From: Saprospiraceae bacterium
GTDB lineage: Bacteria; Bacteroidota; Bacteroidia; Chitinophagales; Saprospiraceae
Reading direction: 5' to 3'
NCBI GenBank assembly: GCA_020629035.1
Contig: JAHDEC010000003.1
Location: 183,983-247,982 of the forward strand
Length of the DNA stretch: 64,000 nucleotides
Position 1 is the stretch's first letter, and each line of letters opens with the position of its first letter. The notes under the pieces are model-generated. The model was given only the letters and a program-made list of their open reading frames with translations. It was not told where the DNA came from and did not search any database. Positions 17,469-25,996 of the stretch are shown piece after piece. The translations under genes were made by a program, and so were the position numbers.

Positions 17469-18539
17469 CTAATTAACCGGCTTACTAACCTTATTTAAAC
17501 CCATAGCCTGGAGCATCCATTTTGGTAGCGGTTTAAATGGATCTCTCTTTTTCTTTAGATTTTTGTACCAGCCCAATTTTTTCATAATAGGTAATTTGTG
17601 GGTTTCCACAAACTCTATCAAAGCTCCGTCAGGGTCTTCTATGTAGGCAAAATGTCCAGCAGCCTCACCCATATCGAAATCACCACTGTCTACTTGAAAA
17701 GGGCAACCTTCCTGCGCGCATTTATCGCGCAATTCATTCATTCCCACTATATCGAAACACAAATGTATATAGCCTAAATCACCCCACATTCTATCTTTGA
17801 AAATAGGAGTACCTTCTCGATCTAAACTCTGGAATAGTTCTAACTCAGAATGTCCTAATAGTTGACTAAAAGGACCTACCCGTTGCTTAGAATGACTAAT
17901 GATTACTCTCCTAAATCGTCCTTTCCCACCAGGTAAACCAGCTAAAGCATCAAAGTGCCCCACTTCATCACCTAGAACAACATCATAGTTTAATACTTTT
18001 TTGTAGAAGGCTAATGATTTATCCATATCACTCACTCCTATGGTAGCGCCATAAACCCCACCACAATGAAATCTATCGGTGTTAAACCAATGATCTGCTT
18101 CTACTAATTCAATGATATTTCCAAAAGGATCTTGTGCATAGAAATGCTTTTTACCAGCCGCATTATTTTGAATGTCAGATAGCAGGGTAATATCTTTTAA
18201 AGCCTCGTAAGATTTTTCGATATCTAGTGATTTGTACTTGGAAATATAAATCCCCAAATCACCACATTGGATGTCAAAATTAGCTGGTTGGGCAACTCTA
18301 GAAGTATATTGCCAGATTTCAGCACCACCTCCACCGTTAAGATTTAAAGCGAGCACAGCATGTCGACTTCTTGGTTCACCGGCAGTATAAGGAAGCATAA
18401 GGGCTGCTTCTGCTGCTTCGTCAAATACAGGTACATTTAAACCTAAATGTTTGCGATACCATTCCCATGTATCGTAGACGGAAATGTTACCGATACCTAT
18501 TTGTTGAATGCCTGATATTTGGGGTAAGTTCAATACCAT
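17469..18539 (-). CDS. Two-domain VOC protein (glyoxalase/HPPD-like)
   Basis: 356 residues with two vicinal-oxygen-chelate units. The first runs residues ~10-140 (IQQIGIGNISVYDTWEWYRK, DPFGNIIELVEAD) and the second ~155-310 (GVYGATIGVSDMDKSLAFYK, LGYIHLCFDI, YIEDPDGALIEFVETH). The His and Glu positions expected of a VOC metal site are present in the second half (H in LGYIHLCF, E in LIEFVE). Known families with this layout are extradiol-type dioxygenases and HPPD-like enzymes; the substrate is not apparent. Its start is 2 bases after the alpha-oxoamine synthase stop, so the two are translationally coupled. Confidence 0.82.
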   Translation of the reverse strand: MVLNLPQISGIQQIGIGNISVYDTWEWYRKHLGLNVPVFDEAAEAALMLPYTAGEPRSRHAVLALNLNGGGGAEIWQYTSRVAQPANFDIQCGDLGIYISKYKSLDIEKSYEALKDITLLSDIQNNAAGKKHFYAQDPFGNIIELVEADHWFNTDRFHCGGVYGATIGVSDMDKSLAFYKKVLNYDVVLGDEVGHFDALAGLPGGKGRFRRVIISHSKQRVGPFSQLLGHSELELFQSLDREGTPIFKDRMWGDLGYIHLCFDIVGMNELRDKCAQEGCPFQVDSGDFDMGEAAGHFAYIEDPDGALIEFVETHKLPIMKKLGWYKNLKKKRDPFKPLPKWMLQAMGLNKVSKPVN

Positions 18540-18541
18540 TC

Positions 18542-19777
18542 TTAGCTTACAACAGCTTCTTTATAGGCATTAGCTTCCAGTTTAACTTGTACGGCTGAGA
18601 AAGCTTTAATGGTCGCTACAATATCATCGGAATTGTGTGATGCTGTAGGTATTAAACGCAATAAAATCATTCCCTTAGGTATTACTGGGTAGACTACAAT
18701 CGAACAGAAAATTCGATGATTTTCTCTCAGATCATAAACCAACTTCATCGCTTCTTCTACCGATCCTTTCATGTATACTGGAGTTACACAAGAATTCGTG
18801 TTTCCGATATCGAAACCGGCTTCCTTTAATCCTGACTGTAGCTGGTTAACATTAGCCCATAGTTTTTCTTTTAACTCAGGCATGGTGCGTAGCATCCTTA
18901 ATCGCTTGAGGTTTCCTTCTACGTACGGCATTGGCAAAGATTTAGCAAAAATTTGCGACCGCATGTTATATTTTAAAAACTGAACCAGTTCTTTATCTCC
19001 GGCTAGAAAAGCTCCTATGCTTCCCATGGACTTTGCAAAAGTGGCAAAGTATATATCGATATCATCCTGAACATCTTGTTCTTCTCCTGCTCCCATCCCC
19101 GTTTCTCCAAGGGTTCCAAAACCATGAGCATCATCTACCATCAATCGGAAATTGTACTTAGGTCTTAGTGCAACAATTTCTTTTAATTTACCCTGATCAC
19201 CTCTCATACCGAAAACACCTTCTGAAATCACTAAGATTCCACCGCCAGTTTCCTCGACAATTTTACTAGCTGATTCTAAGTGCTTTTCTAAACTTGCTAT
19301 GTCATTATGCTGATAGGCAAAACGCTTGCCCGCATGCATTCTTACACCATCTACAATACAAGCATGACAGCCTGCGTCATAAACTACTACATCTCTACGA
19401 GTCAATAAACAATCGATAGCAGACATAATTCCTTGGTAACCAAAGTTTACTAATACCGCTGCTTCTTTTTGCTCGAATTCTGCTAATTCTTTTTCTAGGA
19501 TATCGTGGGTTTCTGTGTTTCCAGACATCATACGTGAACCCATCGGATAGGCAAGTCCCCAATTTTTAGTGGACTCTGCATCGATAGCTCTAACATCTGG
19601 ATGGTTACCCAGACCTAGATAATTGTTAATGGACCAAACAATACATTCTTGGCCGTTAAATTGCATTCTATTGGCTAACTGACCTTCTAGTTTTGGAAAG
19701 ATATAATAGCCTTCTGCTTGATCGGCATATTTTCCTAAAGGTCCTGCGTCTTTTCTGATTCTATCAAAAATGTCCAT
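18542..19777 (-). CDS. Alpha-oxoamine synthase-family PLP enzyme
   Basis: 411 residues, fold-type I PLP enzyme of the KBL/BioF/serine palmitoyltransferase group. The PLP lysine is K249 (FATFAKSMGSIGAF). D215-D216-A-H218 follows strand VDDAHGFG, and the ring-stacking His is H138 (DAGCHACIVDG). The C-terminal substrate-carboxylate Arg sits in LLRLIPTASHN. The family condenses an amino acid with an acyl thioester and releases CO2, making, for example, aminoketobutyrate, KAPA or 3-ketodihydrosphingosine. Bacteroidota use such enzymes for sphingolipids and sulfonolipids. The preceding reductase gene (19885-20688) and the following VOC gene flank it. The exact amino acid cannot be read off. Confidence 0.88.
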   Translation of the reverse strand: MDIFDRIRKDAGPLGKYADQAEGYYIFPKLEGQLANRMQFNGQECIVWSINNYLGLGNHPDVRAIDAESTKNWGLAYPMGSRMMSGNTETHDILEKELAEFEQKEAAVLVNFGYQGIMSAIDCLLTRRDVVVYDAGCHACIVDGVRMHAGKRFAYQHNDIASLEKHLESASKIVEETGGGILVISEGVFGMRGDQGKLKEIVALRPKYNFRLMVDDAHGFGTLGETGMGAGEEQDVQDDIDIYFATFAKSMGSIGAFLAGDKELVQFLKYNMRSQIFAKSLPMPYVEGNLKRLRMLRTMPELKEKLWANVNQLQSGLKEAGFDIGNTNSCVTPVYMKGSVEEAMKLVYDLRENHRIFCSIVVYPVIPKGMILLRLIPTASHNSDDIVATIKAFSAVQVKLEANAYKEAVVS

Positions 19778-19884
19778 AGCTTGGTAATTGAGACTTTAAT
19801 TATTAACTCAAAGTAAAGTAAAAGCTTATCAAAAAACAAAATGTAAGCAGTAAAGTTACAACGAATTTTTCTTTTATTATGCCC

Positions 19885-20688
19885 TTAAGTAACTGCTGAA
19901 TTAGCAATTATTTTTCTAAAAACAGAAGGGAAGATTCTAGATACCCAAACAGCTAGCTTAGTTTCTTTAAATCCTCCTACGAGCACTTCGGCTTTATTCG
20001 CCTTTATAGATCGAATAACTATAGCTGACAATTGAGCTGGTTTCATTCCATTTGCTTGGGCTTGATCCATGGTCCCTTGTGCTTTTCCATCAGCTGTTAG
20101 CGCATTTTTAGATATATCAGTATTGATAAACCCTGGACATACCATGGTGATACCTATAGTGGTATCTTTTAACTCGGCCCGCAAGCCTTCGAAAAAGCCG
20201 TGCAGCGCAAACTTACTGGCAGAATATCCAGTTCTAAGTGGCACACCAAACTTTCCAGCAGAACTACTAATATTTACAAAGTGGCCGCTGCCTTTTTTAG
20301 TAAAAGCATCCAGCATATGCAGAGACAATTTTACTGTTCCAAGGTAGTTAATATCCATAAGTCGCTTATAGACTGAAAACTGGGTGTCTTTCGTTAAAGA
20401 ACGTTGGGAAATACCAGCATTATTTACTAGAATATCTACCCTTGACAGTAATTCTTTTTGTTGGTTCAATGTTGCTTCTAATTCATCATGCTGCTCTAAA
20501 TCCAACACCAGAATAGTGGCAGTTAAAGGGTCATCAAGTAGTGCTTTAGTCTCTTCTAACTTGTTTCTTTTTCGTCCAGATAAAATCAGTTGCATGCCCT
20601 CTTTATGCATAGCCAAGGCTAAAGCTCGTCCGATGCCTGATCCAGCTCCTGTTATCCATGCTGTTTTATTGTCAAGGTTTTTCATCAC
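19885..20688 (-). CDS. Short-chain dehydrogenase/reductase
   Basis: 267 residues, classical SDR. NAD(P)-binding motif TGAGSGIG (13-20), NNAG (89-92), catalytic Ser in ISSSAG (141-143), Y155 and K159 (YSASK). The long C-terminus has a hydrophobic and basic stretch (LAVWVSRIFPSVFRKII), as in membrane-associated ketone reductases of the DHRS7 or 3-ketodihydrosphingosine reductase type. It lies 107 bases before the alpha-oxoamine synthase gene, so it could reduce the 3-keto product of that enzyme; this is inference. A separate promoter is likely (see 20736-20743), 70 bases after the AstE-like gene. Confidence 0.85.
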   Translation of the reverse strand: MMKNLDNKTAWITGAGSGIGRALALAMHKEGMQLILSGRKRNKLEETKALLDDPLTATILVLDLEQHDELEATLNQQKELLSRVDILVNNAGISQRSLTKDTQFSVYKRLMDINYLGTVKLSLHMLDAFTKKGSGHFVNISSSAGKFGVPLRTGYSASKFALHGFFEGLRAELKDTTIGITMVCPGFINTDISKNALTADGKAQGTMDQAQANGMKPAQLSAIVIRSIKANKAEVLVGGFKETKLAVWVSRIFPSVFRKIIANSAVT

Positions 20689-20735
20689 TTTTCTTTCTAT
20701 TGAAGGTAAAGATATACTTAGCTGATTTAAACCTA

Positions 20736-20743
20736 CAAAATTA
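20736..20743 (-). promoter_or_regulatory. Candidate Bacteroidota -7 promoter box for SDR gene
   Basis: The minus strand reads TAATTTTG, an exact match to the TAnnTTTG -7 element, 47 bases before the SDR start. A TTG lies about 24 bases further upstream, longer than the usual spacing, so the -33 box is weak. If real, it separates SDR, alpha-oxoamine synthase and VOC genes from the polyamine operon. Confidence 0.45.
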
Positions 20744-20758
20744 GTAGTCAGATAGTAT

Positions 20759-21739
20759 TTATTTCATCAAGCCTAGATGTAAAATGCGTCCACCTGTTTG
20801 GTTTACCGGACTTACACTTTTACCTATCACAACCCCTTTTTCTGGAGCGAAATATTCTTTGATCACATCGCCAAAAATATTTCTCATCGTTGCAATGATT
20901 TGGTTTTTCTCAACAATTTCCGCCACTTTCGGATGCACTGTTAATAATCCGCCTACGTCGCTATAAATCCAATAGGATTTTTTACATAAAATGGTGTCAT
21001 CGGAGATTTCTTCCACCTCAGAATCTGTCATTTTTAAATACCCCAGTAGGTTATGGATGCCAGTTAGTCCGTCTCTAATCATGCCTTTTTGAAATAAATT
21101 AGGATTACCGACCTCTAAGGTTATTGCTGGGATATCCAACTCATCTGCAGTACCTCGTAAGGTGCCATCACTAGGAGGGTTGTGGACAATGATTTGTGCG
21201 TTTTGCAAAAGAGCCATTTTTCTTACGACCTCGTCACTCATATCTGCACGGATGTAATACGAGTTTATTCTTCCGTTACTAGCGGTGTGAAGATCCACTA
21301 GGTAGTCAAAATGTTTAATGAGTTTATTTACTATTCTCCATGCATACACCTGACTTACAGTACCGTTTTCCTTCCCTGGCATGATATGGTTTAAATCTAC
21401 GCCATCTAAAAACCTTCGTTTTTTTCTTAGGTAAGAGGGGGCATTGACAATCGGAACCCCGATGATAGTTCCTTTAAGCTTAGAAGGATCAATTTCTTTA
21501 AATAATCGCTGAATAACTGGAATTCCATTGAGTTCGTTTCCATGAACAGCCGCAGTCAAACCCACCACTTTATCAGCGGAATCACCTTTAGCTATGATTA
21601 AAGGAATTTTAATAGGCACACCCATACCGTCTTCCACTAATTCAAGCCAATATTTTGTAATAGTATTAGCAGGTATATTGGATAAATTTAATTCTTTGAT
21701 GCTTTCAACTACCATTGCTCTATTTTTTATTTTTTTCAA
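20759..21739 (-). CDS. Succinylglutamate desuccinylase/aspartoacylase-family zinc hydrolase
   Basis: 326 residues, AstE/AspA type of the M14 superfamily. Zinc ligands are H66 and E69 (AAVHGNE) and H151 (LVDLHTA); the putative catalytic Glu lies in ITLEVGN. The C-terminal ~90 residues form the usual beta barrel. The family hydrolyses N-acyl amino acids and similar amides. The motif usually read as D-L-N-R before (F/M)PG is DLNHIMPG here, so the substrate-binding Arg is His118; a shift in substrate is likely. Its start overlaps the GshB-like ligase gene by 20 bases; a second Met nine codons in (21715) would start just after that stop. Last of six operon genes. Confidence 0.85.
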   Translation of the reverse strand: MKKIKNRAMVVESIKELNLSNIPANTITKYWLELVEDGMGVPIKIPLIIAKGDSADKVVGLTAAVHGNELNGIPVIQRLFKEIDPSKLKGTIIGVPIVNAPSYLRKKRRFLDGVDLNHIMPGKENGTVSQVYAWRIVNKLIKHFDYLVDLHTASNGRINSYYIRADMSDEVVRKMALLQNAQIIVHNPPSDGTLRGTADELDIPAITLEVGNPNLFQKGMIRDGLTGIHNLLGYLKMTDSEVEEISDDTILCKKSYWIYSDVGGLLTVHPKVAEIVEKNQIIATMRNIFGDVIKEYFAPEKGVVIGKSVSPVNQTGGRILHLGLMK

Positions 21740-22739
21740 AGTAATCCCAGATTAAGTCAATTGCTTTTTCTACTAAGGGTTTATTTAAATAAGCTGCCAT
21801 TTGCGGTAATCCACCGATACTTGTGGTGTTTATTTCAGATAGAACTCGATGACCATCATCACCAACTAGTGTATCTAAACCATACATCAGTATACCGTTT
21901 TTAGTAAGGTTTGGATTGATTTGCCTAATAATCTCTTCTTCATATTCGTCAACTTCTGAAATTTGGGCTGTACCTCCCATGGCTACATTGCAAATCCAAG
22001 AATCTTCTGGTGGAAGGCGTAATGATGCTCCCATAATTTCACCATTTACAACTATGATTCTTTTATCACCAGCGCTTACATTTTTCAAATATTTAACTGC
22101 AATGTATTTTGTGGGATGGCTTTTAAAGTGATTCGAAAAGCTTTCAAAAGTTTCATCTTTATTACCTCTGCTTACAAGATTTCCATTAATTCTGACAATT
22201 CCTTTACCTCCATATTCTCTGGCAGGTTTTAAAACTATAGGAAATTGATTTTTAAAGGCTATAATATCATCTAATGTTTCACAAACCTTCATAGGTGGAC
22301 AGAGATGGCTAAAGTTTGTTAGATACTCTTTGCTGCCAGTTTCATAGATTGCACTAGGCTTGTTAATAATGATTGCTCTAGGAAAGATTGCTTCTACGAA
22401 ATTTAAAAAAGACTTATCTAATGGAGGTGGCATTCTAAGCCAAATTAAATCATATTGGTTTACCCTTATTGATCTAAGGTTTTGAGATAGAGGATGGGAT
22501 GCTTTGCTGAAAAATAATGAATCAGAAATTGGAGTAACCTGAAGCTTATCAGCTGAATCAGCATTGAAAAAACGAGCATTTAGCTTATTGCCTCTTGAAG
22601 CGATGTCAATGCTAGCCGTTTTAGGATGAAGGAGCATTTTATTAGTTAAATCATACAGCGAATTTTCCGAGCTATGATTACTATGATCCGTTAGGATTAA
22701 TACCTTATATTTTTGAGTGCTCATCTCCTTAGTTACCAA
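21720..22739 (-). CDS. GshB/RimK-like ATP-grasp ligase
   Basis: 339 residues. N-terminal pre-ATP-grasp domain (KVLILTDHS, then a R-M-P-P-P motif in LIWLRMPPPLDKSFL). The ATP-grasp core has VLKPAREYGGKGIVRI (~173-188), GDKRIIVVNGEIMGASLR, NVAMGGTA, and the Mg-binding end LSEINTTSIGGLPQM. These segments closely resemble glutathione synthetase. The enzyme should join a carboxylate, through an acyl phosphate, to an amine or amino acid. No cysteine- or glutathione-specific context is present. It overlaps the DHS-like gene by 7 bases and the AstE-like gene by 20. Start chosen at 22739; MSTQ at 22724 is an alternative. Confidence 0.85.
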   Translation of the reverse strand: MVTKEMSTQKYKVLILTDHSNHSSENSLYDLTNKMLLHPKTASIDIASRGNKLNARFFNADSADKLQVTPISDSLFFSKASHPLSQNLRSIRVNQYDLIWLRMPPPLDKSFLNFVEAIFPRAIIINKPSAIYETGSKEYLTNFSHLCPPMKVCETLDDIIAFKNQFPIVLKPAREYGGKGIVRINGNLVSRGNKDETFESFSNHFKSHPTKYIAVKYLKNVSAGDKRIIVVNGEIMGASLRLPPEDSWICNVAMGGTAQISEVDEYEEEIIRQINPNLTKNGILMYGLDTLVGDDGHRVLSEINTTSIGGLPQMAAYLNKPLVEKAIDLIWDYFEKNKK

Positions 22740-23719
22740 TTTAAGAGGTAGGCAAAAATGAGTGGAGCCACAATGGTCGCGTCAGACTCTATCACAAATT
22801 TTGGTGTTTCAGGTAAGAGTTTTCCCCAGGTTATTTTTTCATTAGGTACAGCTCCTGAATAGGATCCATAACTAGTGGTAGAATCGCTTATTTGGCAAAA
22901 GTAAGACCACATAGGAATATTTGTCTTACCTAAATCTTGATGCAACATGGGAACTACACAAATAGGAAAATCTCCAGCGATACCACCACCTATTTGAAAG
23001 AAACCAATGCCATTGTTTTTAGCGTTTTCTTGATACCAGTTGGCTAGAAACAACATGTACTCTATACCTGATTTCATGGTTTCAGCTTTTAATGCTGATG
23101 TCATGCAGTAGGAAGCGAAAAAATTGCCGCAGGTCGAGTCTTCCCAGCCCGGGACTATGATCGGTATATTTTTTTCTGCGGCTGCTAGTAACCAACTATC
23201 CTTTGGGTCTATTTGATACTTTTCGCTTAATTCACCACTCAGCAAGATTTGGTAGAAATACTCATGTGGTAAAAACCGCTGATTGTTTTCATCCGCTTTT
23301 TTCCAAACAGCAAATAAATGATCTTCGATAGCACGCATAGCTTCCTCCTCAGGGATGCAAGTATCAGTAACCCTGTTGTAATGCTGGTCTAGTAATTCTT
23401 TTTCGTCTTCCGGTGAGAGATCACGATAATTTGGAATTCTTTTATAGTGATTATGTGCAACCAAATTAAATACATCTTCTTCCAGATTAGCACCAGTACA
23501 AGTGATGATTTGGACTTTATCTTGTCTAATCATTTCGGCTAAGGATTTTCCTAACTCAGCAGTACTCATTGCTCCTGCTAGCGTAATCATCATTTTATTT
23601 CCTTGCTCTAGTTGGCGCTTGTAGGCTTGAGCAGCATCGACTAATGAGGCCGCATTGAAATGCTTAAAGTGAGTCTCTAGAAAAATCGAAATAGGTCCTT
23701 TATTTTCCATGATTTGCAA
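22733..23719 (-). CDS. Deoxyhypusine synthase-like aminobutyl transferase
   Basis: 328 residues. DHS signatures: TLAGAMSTAELGKSLAEMI, IITCTGANLEEDVFNLVA (NAD site), PGWEDSTCGNFF, VVPMLHQDL (H260, the active-site His), and SGAVPNEKITWGKL with the catalytic lysine K300 of the W-G-K motif. Eukaryotic and archaeal DHS move the aminobutyl group of spermidine to eIF5A, which bacteria lack. Bacterial relatives are homospermidine synthases acting on putrescine, or uncharacterised. Lying directly after agmatinase (20-base overlap at the predicted start; MENK at 23710 is an alternative), putrescine is the likely substrate. Enzyme intact. Confidence 0.85.
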   Translation of the reverse strand: MQIMENKGPISIFLETHFKHFNAASLVDAAQAYKRQLEQGNKMMITLAGAMSTAELGKSLAEMIRQDKVQIITCTGANLEEDVFNLVAHNHYKRIPNYRDLSPEDEKELLDQHYNRVTDTCIPEEEAMRAIEDHLFAVWKKADENNQRFLPHEYFYQILLSGELSEKYQIDPKDSWLLAAAEKNIPIIVPGWEDSTCGNFFASYCMTSALKAETMKSGIEYMLFLANWYQENAKNNGIGFFQIGGGIAGDFPICVVPMLHQDLGKTNIPMWSYFCQISDSTTSYGSYSGAVPNEKITWGKLLPETPKFVIESDATIVAPLIFAYLLNW

Positions 23720-24554
23720 ATTTGTATGAAAGCATTTTGTAGTATAATTTCGCCGCTAAGAATTGAGGTGCCGAAAGATGGTCAATAGGAGCTAGTTCTA
23801 CAATATCAAAACCAACTACATTTTTGGCAGCGAATAATTGCTTAAGATATTTCAATGTTGTCCACCAATCTAAACCTCCTGGTTCAGGCGTGCCAGTCGA
23901 TGGCATAATGGAAGGATCAAAAGCATCAAGATCAAAGGTGATGTATACATTATCCTTCATTAATTGTATAGATTTTTCCATCCAATCATTGTTTTCCTGC
24001 ATTTGATGAGCAAAAAACACGTTTTCATAATGCATGTGTTCTTTTTCAGTGCTATCCATGCTTCGAATACCTAATTGTACAACATGGCTATTGTGGTTTG
24101 CATCATGTAATGCGCAAGCGTGATTATAAGGACTGCCATTATAACTTGGCCTTAAATCGGCATGTGCATCAATTTGGACGATTGTTAATGCTTCTATGTG
24201 TTCGTAAAAGGCTTTCATCACTCCGATGCTTATCGAATGTTCGCCACCAAAGAACGTCAAAAATTTTTCAGTTTTGAGTAGCTCTTTAGTGTTTCGATAA
24301 ACGGTCTGAAACATGGATGTAGGATCAGTAAAACCAGTCCATGGATCCGGCATGAAAATTCCTTTCTTGTAGACTTCAAAATCGGTTTCGATATCGTAAA
24401 GCTCCATATTTTTAGCAGATTCCAAAAAACTATGGAATCCTTTGTCAGCACCTTTACCCCAAGTACTTGTACCGTCGTAAGGGATAGATTGCAAAATGAT
24501 GTTTGATTGGTCAAATTGCGCAAATGAGTCTGGTATCCCAGCAAAATTAGCCAT
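23700..24554 (-). CDS. speB: Agmatinase (ureohydrolase)
   Basis: 284 residues of the arginase/agmatinase fold. All Mn ligands are visible: GGEH106S, D129-A-H131-A-D133, and D208-L-D210 in FDLDAFDPS. It should cleave agmatine to putrescine and urea. Arginase or formiminoglutamase are alternatives by family, but the neighbouring arginine decarboxylase makes agmatinase the best call. It overlaps the decarboxylase gene by 8 bases and the DHS-like gene by 20, showing a polycistronic message. Confidence 0.92.
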   Translation of the reverse strand: MANFAGIPDSFAQFDQSNIILQSIPYDGTSTWGKGADKGFHSFLESAKNMELYDIETDFEVYKKGIFMPDPWTGFTDPTSMFQTVYRNTKELLKTEKFLTFFGGEHSISIGVMKAFYEHIEALTIVQIDAHADLRPSYNGSPYNHACALHDANHNSHVVQLGIRSMDSTEKEHMHYENVFFAHQMQENNDWMEKSIQLMKDNVYITFDLDAFDPSIMPSTGTPEPGGLDWWTTLKYLKQLFAAKNVVGFDIVELAPIDHLSAPQFLAAKLYYKMLSYKFANHGK

Positions 24555-25977
24555 GGTCCTTTGTGTTTTTTAAATAACCTAAAATTGAAAGCATTTCATC
24601 AACTGTTTGCTCGTTTCGGTAGACAAAATCTACAAAATTACCTGTATCATCTTTATCTACAATGATCAACTTAGGAGCAGGTATTAGACAGTGTTTAATC
24701 CCTCCATAGCCACTTATGGAATCTTGATAAGCACCAGTATGAAAAAAGCCTATATACAGTGGTTCCTTTTCTTGATCATCGTAACTAGGTAAAAATAATT
24801 GTTGGTTAAAATCTTCAGAATTGTAATAGTCCGAATGATCACAGCTGATCCCTCCGATATTAACTTTGGTATACTCATTGTTCCACTTGTTTATCGGAAG
24901 AAGAATAAATTTTTCCAAAATCGACCAAGCATCCGGGATAGTATTCATAAGACTATTATTAACCATATACCATGTCTCACTTTCATTTTGTTTTTTCTGT
25001 TCTAAAACTTCAAAAATGATGGCACCACTTTCCCCAACAGTATATTTGCCAAACTCGGTAAAGATATCAGGTTCTGGGACATTAGCTGCCTGACATTTTT
25101 CTTTTATATTCTTAACAATTTCGTTGATGATATACTCATAATCATATTCAAAACCTAGATTATTTCGAATCGGAAAACCTCCCCCTAAATTCAATGCTTT
25201 TATGTCATTACAAAGCGTGCGAAGTTCAATAAAAATGTTCATCGCTTTATTGAATTCATTCCAATAGTAAACTGAATCTTTAATGCCTGAATCCACAAAA
25301 AAGTGGACCATTTTTAGAGAGATTTTGCCGTCCCCATGAATATCTTGTTTATAGAAATCTAGAATTTCTGCAGGTCTGATTCCTAATCGAGATGTGTGAT
25401 AGGCAGATTGTGGCTCTTCATCTATGGCGATGCGAATTCCAATTTTAAGTATGCCATCAAATTTAGCAGCTACTTTTTTTACTCGATAAATTTCTGACTT
25501 ACTATCTAAAACGATAATGGAATTTTTAAATCCCATTTCATTTAACTGTACTATCTTTTGTAGATAATCTTTTGTTTTGTAACCATTGTGGACCACTATT
25601 GTATTGGTGGTCAATTCGCCTTCTTCAAATAGTCTAAATATAAGGTCGATATCAAATGAAGAGGAGGTTTCTAAGTGTACTTTTTCTTTTAAGGCTGATT
25701 TTACGACGTGCGAAAAATGGCAACATTTAGTGCAATAGCAATAATTATAACTACCTGAATAGTTGTTTTTGTTAATTGCTCTATTGAAGAGATTTCTAGC
25801 TTTTTTGATTTGTTCCCCGATTTTGGGTAAGTACATCAGTTTAAATGGAGTTTCGTATTTGTCTATCAAATATTTTAATGACATTCCATTAAAACTTAGA
25901 ACACCCTTCTTAAGGTCAAAACCTTCTTGTGGGAAATAATAGCTTTGGTCAATCAAGTCAAAGTAGGTATTCTTCAT
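24547..25977 (-). CDS. speA: Arginine decarboxylase (PLP, fold type III)
   Basis: 476 residues. PLP lysine K84 in YCYCTKCCHF, followed by HLETSSSFDIDLIF. ALNLGGGFPI and FTEFGKYTVGESGA are the PLP-phosphate and glycine-rich segments, and the C-terminus has FFHTGAYQDSISG. It fits the Bacteroidota arginine decarboxylases, shorter than the E. coli SpeA (about 660 residues) because of fewer insertions. It should make agmatine for the agmatinase encoded by the next gene. Ornithine or meso-diaminopimelate decarboxylase are less likely given that neighbour. The gene is 19 bases after the first gene of the operon. Confidence 0.9.
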   Translation of the reverse strand: MKNTYFDLIDQSYYFPQEGFDLKKGVLSFNGMSLKYLIDKYETPFKLMYLPKIGEQIKKARNLFNRAINKNNYSGSYNYCYCTKCCHFSHVVKSALKEKVHLETSSSFDIDLIFRLFEEGELTTNTIVVHNGYKTKDYLQKIVQLNEMGFKNSIIVLDSKSEIYRVKKVAAKFDGILKIGIRIAIDEEPQSAYHTSRLGIRPAEILDFYKQDIHGDGKISLKMVHFFVDSGIKDSVYYWNEFNKAMNIFIELRTLCNDIKALNLGGGFPIRNNLGFEYDYEYIINEIVKNIKEKCQAANVPEPDIFTEFGKYTVGESGAIIFEVLEQKKQNESETWYMVNNSLMNTIPDAWSILEKFILLPINKWNNEYTKVNIGGISCDHSDYYNSEDFNQQLFLPSYDDQEKEPLYIGFFHTGAYQDSISGYGGIKHCLIPAPKLIIVDKDDTGNFVDFVYRNEQTVDEMLSILGYLKNTKDHG

Positions 25978-25996
25978 TTGTCTTTTTTCAATCGAT

